Below are positions 25,056-33,223 of a DNA stretch of 64,000 nt, one piece after another. Source of the DNA: PNAI01 sp035501735 (GTDB lineage Bacteria > Pseudomonadota > Alphaproteobacteria > Rhizobiales > Xanthobacteraceae); the NCBI GenBank assembly GCA_035501735.1, contig DATJVR010000034.1, forward strand, positions 21,569 through 85,568, written 5' to 3'. Numbering within the stretch: the first letter of the stretch is position 1; the number at the start of each line of letters is the position of its first letter. The translations under genes and the position numbers were made by a program. Under the pieces are notes generated by a model that did not search any database, was not told the DNA's origin, and saw only the letters and a program-made list of their open reading frames with translations.

Positions 25056-26231
25056 ATGGAACCGTCAAAGCGAAACTGGGCGAAGACCGTCGTCCTTCTT
25101 GCGGCGGCCGGTTCATCATCCGCGCTTTCAATCGGACTGGTATTGCTGGTAAGCGGAACGCCGCTTGCCCAAGACAGTACTCCGGCAACTCCGACGGCGC
25201 CGCCTGGCTTCACCGCGAATACGGAAATTCCGTTCTATTCCGATTGGGCAAGTTCGCCTCATGCCAGCCGCGCAGCGGAAGCTTTCAATCATTGGAACAA
25301 GGAAGGCGTAATTCCGGTCGAATGCGCGAGATGTCACTCGACGCCGGGTTTTCTCGATTATTTGGGAGCGGATGGAAGCGCCATCGGCGTTGTCGACCAT
25401 CCTGCACCGGTCGGTACCGTCATTACCTGCATCGCCTGTCACAACAACAAGACGCGCCAGTTGACGACGGTCGTGTTTCCGTCCGGGCTCAAGGTCGAGA
25501 ACCTAGGCGCCAACGCGCGCTGTATGACATGTCATCAGGGCGTTGAATCGACTGTAAGCATGAACAAGGCGATTGCGGGTCTTGCCGAAGATACACCGGA
25601 ACCCAAGATTCAGTTTCTCAATGTCCATTACCGCGCCGCGGGCGCTACTCTGATGGGCACTTTGGCGCGTGTCGCGTACGAATATCCGGGTAAGACTTAC
25701 GCCGGACGTTTACAGCATCGCGAGCCGTATACGAGCTGTACGACCTGCCACGACCTGCACACCGTTGCCGTCAAGGTGTCCGACTGCGCCGCGTGTCACA
25801 AGGAAGTCAGCGACAAGGCATCGCTGCACCTTATCCGGGTCAGCAAGGTCGATTACGACGGCAACGGCAATGCCAACGAAGGAATCGCGCAGGAGATCGA
25901 TCATCTTCGCGAGCGTCTGTTGACCGCGATCATGGCTTACGCCAAGTCCGTCGCCGGTAAGCCGATCGTCTATAATCTCGATGTCTATCCGTATTTCTTC
26001 ATCGATACGAACAACAACGGCGTCGCAGATAAGGACGAGATTCGATTTCCCAATAAGTACAATGCATGGACGCCGCGCCTACTCAAAGCCGCATACAATT
26101 ATCAGTTTGTGACGAAAGATCCCGGCGCGTTCGCTCACAACCCGACCTACACGCTGCAGATACTCTATGACTCGATCAGCGATTTGGGAGTGAAAACTCC
26201 GGTCGATATGACGAAGGCCAAGCGTCCCTGA
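25056..26231 (+). CDS. Periplasmic pentaheme cytochrome c with EF-hand-like loops
   Basis: A 391-aa exported protein: an N-terminal signal or anchor segment (TVVLLAAAGSSSALSIGLVLLVSG) then five CXXCH motifs, CARCH, CIACH, CMTCH, CTTCH and CAACH. After the last heme there are two Asp/Asn-rich loops, DYDGNGNANEG and DTNNNGVADKDE, resembling calcium-binding EF-hand or dockerin-type loops. No reductase catalytic signature such as the NrfA CXXCK heme was found. It probably carries electrons from the NapC-like protein to an unknown acceptor. The ATG at 25056 has GGAGG eight bases ahead. Confidence 0.82.
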   Translation: MEPSKRNWAKTVVLLAAAGSSSALSIGLVLLVSGTPLAQDSTPATPTAPPGFTANTEIPFYSDWASSPHASRAAEAFNHWNKEGVIPVECARCHSTPGFLDYLGADGSAIGVVDHPAPVGTVITCIACHNNKTRQLTTVVFPSGLKVENLGANARCMTCHQGVESTVSMNKAIAGLAEDTPEPKIQFLNVHYRAAGATLMGTLARVAYEYPGKTYAGRLQHREPYTSCTTCHDLHTVAVKVSDCAACHKEVSDKASLHLIRVSKVDYDGNGNANEGIAQEIDHLRERLLTAIMAYAKSVAGKPIVYNLDVYPYFFIDTNNNGVADKDEIRFPNKYNAWTPRLLKAAYNYQFVTKDPGAFAHNPTYTLQILYDSISDLGVKTPVDMTKAKRP

Positions 26232-26283
26232 TGACGTCGTCCGGATCTTTTTATCGTAAAACGAACTGTCGGATACGAGGGCT

Positions 26284-27516
26284 TTAATTCGGTTGCGGCA
26301 CTTGGCCGACGGTGGGTGCGATTCGTCGGGTTGCGGCAAGACCAGCGAGCGCAAGGGTCGTGAAGACCGCGCCTGCCAGAAAGGTGGCCCGAGAGCCGAT
26401 AGTATCCCAAAGCGCTCCAGCGAGAATGCTCGCGGCAAGCAGGGCCAATCCGATCAGCAGGTTGAAAAGGCCGTAGGCCGTGCCTCGTAATTCCAGGGGA
26501 GCCGTGTCCGCGACGAGGGTCGCGAGCAGTCCCTGGGTGAAACCCAGGTGCAGTCCCCACAAGGCCACGCCGACTGCCACGCCCGCGATACTGCCCGTGA
26601 ATGCGAGAACGAGATCCGCCGCAACCAGAATTCCGAAGCCCAGGCCAAGAACAGCGATGCGGTTGGCGCGGTCCGACAGAGCTCCGGCAGGATACGCAGC
26701 GAACGCATAAACAACATTCATCAGCACCAAGACCATTGGCACGAGCATCACAGGCAGTCCGACAGACTGTGCCTGAAGGATCAGGAAGGCTTCACTGAAG
26801 CGCGCAAAGGAGAATAGCACCGCAATACCAACGACCCACCAGTAGGCCAAGCCAAAGCGCCTCAGTTCCGCGAGGCTGAGAGGTGCGCGCACCTTTCGCA
26901 ACCTCGGAGGGCGTTCCGGCTCGTGAACGGCAAAAATAAGCAACCCTACGCACAGAAACGCCGGCACAACGGCAAACCAGAACACGGCATGAAAGTCATC
27001 GGCGGTGAGCCACATCAGCCCAATCGCCAACGCCGGTCCCAAGAATGCACCGACGGTATCGAGCGACTGCCGGAGACCGAAGCTCGCGCCGCGCAGATGC
27101 GTAGGCGCAATATCAGCCACCAGTGCGTCCCGTGGGGCTCCCCTGATACCCTTTCCGATACGGTCAATGAACCGCGCCGCCACCAGCCAGCCCACGGACG
27201 ATGCAAGGGGAAATATCGGTTTGGTGAATGCTGACAAACCATAGCCGATGACAGCAAGCAGTTTGCGCCTGCCCAACCAGTCCGAGATCGAGCCGGAAAA
27301 CACCTTCGTGATCGAGGCTGTGGCTTCTGCAATGCCTTCGATAAAGCCAACGGTGACCATCGTCGTGCCAAGGACGGAAACGAGGTAGACCGGCAGCAGC
27401 GCGTGAATGATTTCCGAGGAAACATCCATCAGTAACGAGACAAATCCGAGAGCCCAGATGGCCGGGGGAATCTCGCGGAGCTGGGAAAAATGAGAGGTCG
27501 CCGTATTGTTCTGCAC
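26284..27516 (-). CDS. MFS transporter
   Basis: A 410-aa twelve-helix transporter. The loop 2-3 motif is GSISDWLGRRKLLAVIGYG, a good match to the MFS signature G-x-x-x-D-x-x-G-R-R. The subfamily resembles drug/multidrug MFS proteins; RIGKGIRGAPRDALVAD in the first half is characteristic of this group. Start appears to be GTG with a weak ribosome site. It stands alone between the cytochrome genes and the guanidine-type operon. No substrate is evident. Confidence 0.82.
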   Translation of the reverse strand: MQNNTATSHFSQLREIPPAIWALGFVSLLMDVSSEIIHALLPVYLVSVLGTTMVTVGFIEGIAEATASITKVFSGSISDWLGRRKLLAVIGYGLSAFTKPIFPLASSVGWLVAARFIDRIGKGIRGAPRDALVADIAPTHLRGASFGLRQSLDTVGAFLGPALAIGLMWLTADDFHAVFWFAVVPAFLCVGLLIFAVHEPERPPRLRKVRAPLSLAELRRFGLAYWWVVGIAVLFSFARFSEAFLILQAQSVGLPVMLVPMVLVLMNVVYAFAAYPAGALSDRANRIAVLGLGFGILVAADLVLAFTGSIAGVAVGVALWGLHLGFTQGLLATLVADTAPLELRGTAYGLFNLLIGLALLAASILAGALWDTIGSRATFLAGAVFTTLALAGLAATRRIAPTVGQVPQPN

Positions 27517-27531
27517 TGACGCAGCCTATCG

Positions 27532-27546
27532 TTCTCAGTGTGAGAA
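27532..27546. promoter_or_regulatory. 15-bp palindrome upstream of the MFS gene
   Basis: TTCTCA-GTG-TGAGAA lies 16 bp upstream of the MFS start, a position suited to a repressor. The regulator is unknown. The rest of the 190-bp gap holds nothing I recognise. Confidence 0.35.
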
Positions 27547-27707
27547 GCAAGGCTAAGGCAGTCTGTCACTGGCGCTGAATCGCCTATCAAGGATGTCTGC
27601 ATCCACTTGGCATTCGAGCCCGACACTGAGCATCAAGATATTCCCGTGATGGGAACGACACCGTGAATCATCGGTGCATCAATGCCAATTTTTTTGTATT
27701 GTAACCC

Positions 27708-28199
27708 CTACCTCACAAGACGCTCGCTGATTTGCTTTAGCGTCAATGGACGCAGCGCATCCCCGTCGAAATAAACAAAACGCAGCCGGCGTCGGCGGGC
27801 GACATGCGAGGCGGGAAGGGGATCGTATCGGAAGGTCTTGCCGCCAAGATGCGGCATGACCGCCCCCACGTCGGCGATAAATTCGGTTTCCACCCGCAGC
27901 AGCGAAAACTTCCTGCCGTCTGCAAGATCGATCTCGAAGGGGACATGCGCGAGGCGCAGGAAGCTGGTCGGGTCGGTCGCGGCCGTGAAGCCCTCGATGA
28001 ACGCCGCCTCGACGAGATCAACATCCGGCTCGGAGTGGTCATGATCCGCGTGCGGTGGCTCGCCGCGATGCGGGGTCTGCCATTGCGCCACCTTTCCAGG
28101 CGGACGCTGATGGTTATGGCCGGCGCCGGCACTTTCGGCATGCGTGGAGCCATTGTGATGATGGTCGTCGTGATCGTGATGATAGTGCTTGCCGTGCAT
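27708..28199 (-). CDS. His-rich putative nickel-binding accessory protein
   Basis: A 163-aa cytoplasmic protein. The first 58 residues contain about 15 His (MHGKHYHHDHDDHHHNG, then HNH and HADHDH). The remaining 100 residues form a compact domain (VDLVEAAFIEGFTAATDPTSFLRLAHVPF; KFSLLRVETEFIADVGAVMP) that I cannot place in a family. His-rich tails of this kind store or deliver Ni in UreE, HypB and SlyD. It is the last gene of the operon, directly after the GdmH-like ureohydrolase, so delivery of Ni to that enzyme is a reasonable inference. The ATG at 28199 has GAGG six bases ahead; the TTG at 28211 overlaps the upstream stop. Confidence 0.72.
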   Translation of the reverse strand: MHGKHYHHDHDDHHHNGSTHAESAGAGHNHQRPPGKVAQWQTPHRGEPPHADHDHSEPDVDLVEAAFIEGFTAATDPTSFLRLAHVPFEIDLADGRKFSLLRVETEFIADVGAVMPHLGGKTFRYDPLPASHVARRRRLRFVYFDGDALRPLTLKQISERLVR

Positions 28200-28207
28200 G
28201 GCTTGCC

Positions 28208-29416
28208 TCAATAGCGCACAGGTTTGTCGATGATGGTTTTCTGGCTGCCGAGTTTGCCGTGCGCGACGAGCGAGCCGAGCGCCTCCACCACCACGCGAAC
28301 GCCGAACAGCGCGGTGATATCCGACGTGTCATAGGGCGGCGAGACTTCGACCACTTCCAGCCCGCAGATGCCCTCTGCGGCCACAAGGCCCAGCAGTTTC
28401 AGCGCCTCGCGCGGCAGGAAACCGCCGGGTTCCGGCCAGCCGGTGCCTGGCACGAAGCCGCAATCGACTGAATCCACGTCGAACGAAATATACACCGCAT
28501 CGGCGTCCTTCCAGGCAAGCTCGAGCGCGATCTCGGCGGTTTTCTCAAGCCCGAACGATTCGATGTCGGAAATCGTCAGCACGTTGGTCTGGCGCTTACG
28601 CGCTTCCTGCACGCCGTAGCGCGGCACCTGCCAGCCGCCGATGCCGAGTTGCACCAGGTTCGTGGCCGACACATTGGGCAAGTTCGTCGCCCAATACCAG
28701 GGCGTGGTGTGCATGCGTTCGTCGAGGTCCTTCTCCTGAATATCGATATGGCGATCGAAATGGACGATGCCGATGCGCTTGGACGTGCATTGCGCAATGC
28801 CACGCACGCAAGGAAAGCCGATCGAATGATCGCCGCCGAGCATGAGCGGCAGTGCGCCAGAAGAGAACACGTGCGCGACACCACGTGAGATCTGGTCGAA
28901 ACTCTTTTCCAGGTTGGCCGGAATCGTGAATACGTCGCCGGCATCGCACAGCGTCATCTGCTCGCGCAGGTCGACGCCGAGCTCGTAATTGTAGGGGGTG
29001 TACAGTGCCGAGATGCGACGAATTCCCTGCGGTCCAAAACGGGTGCCGGGTCGGTACGTCGTGCCGGAATCAAACGGAATGCCAAGCACGGCGGCGTCAT
29101 ATTTGCCGACATCGCGGACATTTTCGACATAGGGTGCCTTGAGGAAGGTATTGATGCCGGCAAAATGCGGAAGCTCGCCGCGCGAAAATGTCGGGATCGA
29201 TTTATCGGTGAGACTGTCCGCGCCGGGCAGTCCCATTGAGAGCGCCCATTGCTGCTCCTTGCGCCAGCTGGCGTCCGAGAGCTTTCCTTCGGCGTCGAGC
29301 GCCTTCCAGCCCTGGGTCGCCATCTTGTCGAAATCTGGATGGTGGCGCCGTTCGCGCCGCGGCGGCGGGAACAGGCCGGCTCCGCGTGAGCGGCGTGTCA
29401 AATGGTTCGCCATCAT
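28208..29416 (-). CDS. Ureohydrolase family protein, probable Ni-dependent guanidine hydrolase (GdmH-like)
   Basis: A 402-aa member of the arginase/agmatinase family with all six metal ligands: His197 (GGDHS), Asp221/His223/Asp225 (FDRHID, where agmatinases have DAHxD) and Asp313/Asp315 (SFDVDSVDC). It is 60-70 residues longer at the N-terminus than E. coli agmatinase, as is Synechocystis GdmH (Sll1077), a Ni-dependent guanidinase. Context favours guanidine hydrolysis to urea and ammonia: a NitT/TauT importer as in the cyanobacterial operon, a NikR-like regulator, a His-rich protein, and urea import plus urease next door. AAGGAG precedes the ATG; the gene overlaps nikR by 4 bp. Agmatinase or another guanidino-acid hydrolase remains possible. 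Confidence 0.75.
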   Translation of the reverse strand: MMANHLTRRSRGAGLFPPPRRERRHHPDFDKMATQGWKALDAEGKLSDASWRKEQQWALSMGLPGADSLTDKSIPTFSRGELPHFAGINTFLKAPYVENVRDVGKYDAAVLGIPFDSGTTYRPGTRFGPQGIRRISALYTPYNYELGVDLREQMTLCDAGDVFTIPANLEKSFDQISRGVAHVFSSGALPLMLGGDHSIGFPCVRGIAQCTSKRIGIVHFDRHIDIQEKDLDERMHTTPWYWATNLPNVSATNLVQLGIGGWQVPRYGVQEARKRQTNVLTISDIESFGLEKTAEIALELAWKDADAVYISFDVDSVDCGFVPGTGWPEPGGFLPREALKLLGLVAAEGICGLEVVEVSPPYDTSDITALFGVRVVVEALGSLVAHGKLGSQKTIIDKPVRY

Positions 29417-29868
29417 GACATCGCTCCTTGTGTCAGCCGCTCCTCGGCGATGAAAGGATGCACCTGCGGGATCAGAGATGCCACGAGATGGATCTTCCCG
29501 GATATCACACCGCGACGGGATGTCATCTCGTCAGCGATTATTTGCAGCTTGCGGGCGGCGCCCTGCACCAGAATGACTTCCATAGTCTGATTGTGCATCA
29601 GATGCACGTGAAGCGAACTGATCACTTCGTCGATGTAGCGAACCTGCAGGTCGGCCAATTGCTTTTGCAGGCCGGCCACCGAATTATTGTAGAACAGCGC
29701 AATGATGCCGACCATCACGTCCTTGCCTCGGTCGTGGCGGTGCCCGACGACGAACTGATGCAGCATGTCATTGATGGCCTGCGAGCGGGTTTCAAAACCG
29801 CGCTCCGATATCATCTCATCAAGGTCGTGCAGCAGATTCCTAGGCAACGATATACTAATACGACTCAA
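29413..29868 (-). CDS. NikR-like ribbon-helix-helix regulator with altered nickel site
   Basis: About 151 aa. The N-terminal ribbon-helix-helix domain (SRISISLPRNLLHDLDEM then GFETRSQAINDML) is followed by an ACT-like NikR ligand domain (SSLHVHLMHNQTMEVI). Aligned with E. coli NikR, His87, His89 and His92 are kept, but His76 is Val and Cys95 is Thr, so two of the four square-planar Ni ligands are missing. The protein may bind Ni differently or sense something else. The probable start is the TTG at 29868; no ATG or GTG fits between it and the glutamine synthetase stop. The likely target is the 30-bp palindrome at 34222-34251 in front of its own operon. Confidence 0.8.
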   Translation of the reverse strand: MSRISISLPRNLLHDLDEMISERGFETRSQAINDMLHQFVVGHRHDRGKDVMVGIIALFYNNSVAGLQKQLADLQVRYIDEVISSLHVHLMHNQTMEVILVQGAARKLQIIADEMTSRRGVISGKIHLVASLIPQVHPFIAEERLTQGAMS

Positions 29869-29896
29869 TGGCCGGCGGGCTCCGGCGTGTGCGTGC

Positions 29897-31270
29897 CTAG
29901 AAGAGATGGCTGTACCGTTCGATTTCCCATGGGCTGATCGCAAGATGGTAGTCCTCCCATTCCTGTGTTTTATATTTGACGAACTCATCGCGCAGCTCCC
30001 TCCCAAGCGTCGCCTCTACCAGGGGATCGGCGGCAAAGGCGTGGACCGCTTCCTGTAGCGTTTGAGGCAGAAAATCAATATTACGCGCTCGCCGCTCGTT
30101 TTCTGAAATGGTGTAGAGGTTGTCCTCGTTCGGCTCGCGCGGATCGATTTTCTCGCGGATTCCTTCAAGGCCAGCCGCGAGCGCAAGCGTTGCCGCGAGG
30201 TAAGGATTGACTGCGCCATCGGCATTGCGGGATTCGCAACGGCCGCCACCGGCCGGGACCCGCACCGAATTGGTCCGATTGTTCGAGCCGTAGGAATTGA
30301 ACACCGGCGCCCAGCTGAAATAGCTCATGGCGCCCTGTCGGACGAGACGCTTGTAACTGTTGACCGTAGGCGCGAAAGCGGCGCAGAGCGCGCGCCCGTG
30401 GCGCAGGATGCCGCCGATGAAGTGGTAGCCAAGCTCGGTCAGCCCGAGACCGCGGCCATCCTTCGAAGGGTCGCAGGCAAAGGCATTGCGGCCGGTCTTG
30501 AGATCGTACAGCGACATATTGAAATGCGCGCCGGTGCCGGTCTTGTGCGCGAACGGCTTGGGCATCATGGTCGCGAGCAGGCCTTCTTCTTTGGCGAAAT
30601 GCTTGGTCATGTAGCGAAAGAAGATGAAGCGGTCGCAGGTCATCAGAGCATCGGCGTAACGGAAATCGAATTCGTACTGGCCGTTGGCGTCCTCGTGATC
30701 GAACGAATAAAGATCCCAGCCGAGTTCGTTGATGCACGTTGCGACCTTGTCGAGCCATTTGAAGTTGTCGAGAAAGGGGCGCAGGTCGTAACAGGGCTTC
30801 GTGAGCTTGTCGTCCGGGTTCGGGACCGAAAGCTTGCCGTCGCCATTTCGTTTGAGCACGAAAACTTCGCATTCGATGCCGAGATGGAATCCGAACCCCA
30901 TGTTTGCCGCTCGCGCGAGCACGTTCTTCAGGGCCACGCGCGTGTTGAGCGGATAGGGTTTGCCCTGGAAGGCATTGTCTGCGGGCATCCAGGCAAGTTT
31001 CGGCTCCCACGGCAATTGGATGATGTGATCGAGGTCCGGAACGGACGTGAGCTCGTCCTCGTTCGGCGCCTGTCCGAGACCATCGAGCGCGTATCCGGTG
31101 TAGCGCTCCGAACCATGCGCCATGTGCATCAGATGGTCGAGCGGAACGATCTTGGCTTTCGGCACGCCATGAATGTCGACATAGGCGCCGATGCAATATT
31201 TGACGCCTTTGGCGCGCAGTTGCTCCTGCGTCTGTTTGATTTTTTCATCGGAATACATCTGACAGTCCAT
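29897..31270 (-). CDS. glnT: Glutamine synthetase family protein, type III (GlnT-like)
   Basis: A 457-aa glutamine synthetase homologue with N-terminal beta-grasp (VKYCIGAYVDIHGVPKAKIVP) and catalytic domain: metal ligands in GIECEVFVL, the Asn/Gly loop KTGTGAHFNMSL and nucleotide region NRTNSVRVPAGG. It lacks the adenylylation-loop context of GlnA and matches the GSIII/GlnT group of rhizobia. In this operon it would capture ammonia released by the ureohydrolase and urease; a gamma-glutamyl-amine ligase role is an alternative, since many members of this group use amines. The start used is the ATG at 31270, 28 bp after the ABC ATPase gene. Confidence 0.82.
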   Translation of the reverse strand: MDCQMYSDEKIKQTQEQLRAKGVKYCIGAYVDIHGVPKAKIVPLDHLMHMAHGSERYTGYALDGLGQAPNEDELTSVPDLDHIIQLPWEPKLAWMPADNAFQGKPYPLNTRVALKNVLARAANMGFGFHLGIECEVFVLKRNGDGKLSVPNPDDKLTKPCYDLRPFLDNFKWLDKVATCINELGWDLYSFDHEDANGQYEFDFRYADALMTCDRFIFFRYMTKHFAKEEGLLATMMPKPFAHKTGTGAHFNMSLYDLKTGRNAFACDPSKDGRGLGLTELGYHFIGGILRHGRALCAAFAPTVNSYKRLVRQGAMSYFSWAPVFNSYGSNNRTNSVRVPAGGGRCESRNADGAVNPYLAATLALAAGLEGIREKIDPREPNEDNLYTISENERRARNIDFLPQTLQEAVHAFAADPLVEATLGRELRDEFVKYKTQEWEDYHLAISPWEIERYSHLF

Positions 31271-31298
31271 CGCTCGCACACACCTTCTGCCGGCCGGC

Positions 31299-32228
31299 CT
31301 ATTCAACGTTGTCGTTGACGTCGGCAAGGCGGACGACCATCGAATAGCTCTCCGCGTCTTCGTCCTCCGGCTTCGACTGGTGAATCAGCTCTTCCAGTCG
31401 CGCCTTGGTGGCGAGAAATTCCGGCGCAAGGAATTGCGCGGAGGTGCGCGGCCGGGGAACTGGAACCTCGATCATTTCCTGCACCTGGCCGGGATGGGCC
31501 GAAAGCACCAGAATGCGGTCGGCGAGAAAAATCGCCTCTTCGAGATCATGGGTGATGAAAACGATGGTGATGTCGATCTTGCGCCAGATCTCCAGCAGGT
31601 GCGCCTGCATCCGGCAGCGGGTCTGCGCGTCGAGCGCGCCGAAGGGCTCATCCATCAGCAAAATGCGAGGCTGATTGGCGAGCGCGCGCACGATCGCGAC
31701 ACGCTGCTTCATGCCGCCCGACAGCTGGTGCGGGTAGGCGTCGGAAAATTTTTGCAGGCCGACAAGATCGAGCCATTGCATCGCCTGTTGCACGGCCTCG
31801 TCCTTGCCTTTGCCGTTGATTTCGAGACCAAACATCACGTTCTTTTTCACCGTGAGCCAGGGAAACAGCGTGTAGCCCTGAAACACCATGCCGCGATCGC
31901 TGCCGGGTTCGGTGACCGGCTTGCCCTGCAGCAGAACCTCGCCGCCGGAATTTTCCTCAAGGCCGGCGATGATGCGCGCAAGCGTGGATTTCCCGCAGCC
32001 CGACGGTCCGATCACGCAAAGGAATTCGCGCCGGTGCGTGGTGAAATTGATGTTGTTGAGAGCAACGGTCGAACGCTCGCCGGTGTCGAAGATTTTGCTT
32101 AGACCCCGCACTTCCAGGATGACCTCGCGCGCCTTCAGGCGCTCAAAGCGCGCCCGGACGGCAGCGCTCTGATGCAGATAGGACGGGATCGGCTGGGGCG
32201 CGACGATTTTGTTCATCTGGCCACCCAT
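31299..32228 (-). CDS. NitT/TauT-type ABC transporter ATP-binding protein
   Basis: A 309-aa ABC ATPase: Walker A GPSGCGKST, signature LSGGMKQRVAIVRAL, Walker B ILLMDEPFGALD and switch His in THDLEEAIFLAD. The C-terminal 50 residues after the ABC core are typical of SsuB/TauB/NrtD relatives. It powers the importer made with the permease and binding protein encoded just upstream; only 3 bp separate it from the permease stop. Cyanobacterial guanidinase operons carry a transporter of the same class, which is the main reason to suspect guanidine as the substrate here. Confidence 0.88.
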   Translation of the reverse strand: MGGQMNKIVAPQPIPSYLHQSAAVRARFERLKAREVILEVRGLSKIFDTGERSTVALNNINFTTHRREFLCVIGPSGCGKSTLARIIAGLEENSGGEVLLQGKPVTEPGSDRGMVFQGYTLFPWLTVKKNVMFGLEINGKGKDEAVQQAMQWLDLVGLQKFSDAYPHQLSGGMKQRVAIVRALANQPRILLMDEPFGALDAQTRCRMQAHLLEIWRKIDITIVFITHDLEEAIFLADRILVLSAHPGQVQEMIEVPVPRPRTSAQFLAPEFLATKARLEELIHQSKPEDEDAESYSMVVRLADVNDNVE

Positions 32229-32231
32229 CGC

Positions 32232-33200
32232 TCAAGCCGTCTTCACGAGTGACCGGTCCCAGGGAAAGAGGCGCCTGCCGACCAGCGCCAGCATCATATC
32301 GGTGCCGAGTCCGATGATGCCGATGATGATGATCGCGGCGTAGACGTTGGCGAAATGCTGGTAGCGGGCCTGCTGGGTGATGAACCAGGTGATGCCGGAC
32401 ATCGTGCCGATCAGTTCGGCCACGATCAGATAGGTCCAAGCCCAGCCGAGCAGGATGCGCTGGTCGCGATAGAGGTCCGGGAGTATGCCGGGTACGACGA
32501 CGCGGAACAGAAGCTTGGTGTTCCGTGTCCCCAGTGTCAGCGCAGCCTCGACCAGCGCCACGTCGAGTTTCCGGGTGGTATTGGCAATGATCAGGACCTG
32601 CTGAAACAAGGTACCGATGACTATGATGGTGATCTTCGGCCCATCGTAGATGCCGAGGATCGCGACCGCGAGCGCTCCGAATGCCGGCGCCGGCAGATAA
32701 CGGAAGAATTCGACAAAAGGTTCGTTGATGCGTGAGAAAATCGCATAGGTGCCGCAAAGGACGCCGAGCGGCACGCCGATGATCGACGAAATTACAAATC
32801 CCCAGAATATGATCTGAATACTATGCCAAAGACTTTGGTGCAGCCACTGGCCGTTTTGTGCAAGCGGCGGCTCCCTGAACGATTCATAGAGAGCAATGGC
32901 GACTTCGTGCGGGGCAGGAAGGTAGATCGGATTGGCCGGGTCGCCTTGCGGCGGCGCCCGATTTTCATTCCGTGCATCCTCGACCTCGGTCTCGAATGCC
33001 GCGTAGTTCATCCGCATGCCCGGCTGCAGAAATTCGACCGAGCCGGGATTCGTGATTCTGACCTGCGGGTGCCAGACAAATGGGACATAGCTGACGATGC
33101 ACCAGACAAGGACCGGCAGCACGAACGAGAGCCAGCCGGCCACAAGCCTGGCGTGCGGTGGAAGCGGTCGCAGGACCTGGAACAACCGGATCCACTTCAT
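32232..33200 (-). CDS. NitT/TauT-type ABC transporter permease
   Basis: A 322-aa inner-membrane permease of the SsuC/TauC type with six or so helices. The EAA-like loop is VEAALTLGTRNTKLLFRVVVPGILPDL, and GWAWTYLIVAELIGTMSGI is typical of this group. The N-terminus has a long periplasmic insert between helices 1 and 2 (about residues 45-105, with NYAAFETEVEDARNEN), which is longer than in ordinary TauC and may be specific to this subfamily. It is the second gene in the operon. Confidence 0.88.
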   Translation of the reverse strand: MKWIRLFQVLRPLPPHARLVAGWLSFVLPVLVWCIVSYVPFVWHPQVRITNPGSVEFLQPGMRMNYAAFETEVEDARNENRAPPQGDPANPIYLPAPHEVAIALYESFREPPLAQNGQWLHQSLWHSIQIIFWGFVISSIIGVPLGVLCGTYAIFSRINEPFVEFFRYLPAPAFGALAVAILGIYDGPKITIIVIGTLFQQVLIIANTTRKLDVALVEAALTLGTRNTKLLFRVVVPGILPDLYRDQRILLGWAWTYLIVAELIGTMSGITWFITQQARYQHFANVYAAIIIIGIIGLGTDMMLALVGRRLFPWDRSLVKTA

Positions 33201-33223
33201 CGCAATCTACACCCGTCCGCGCG

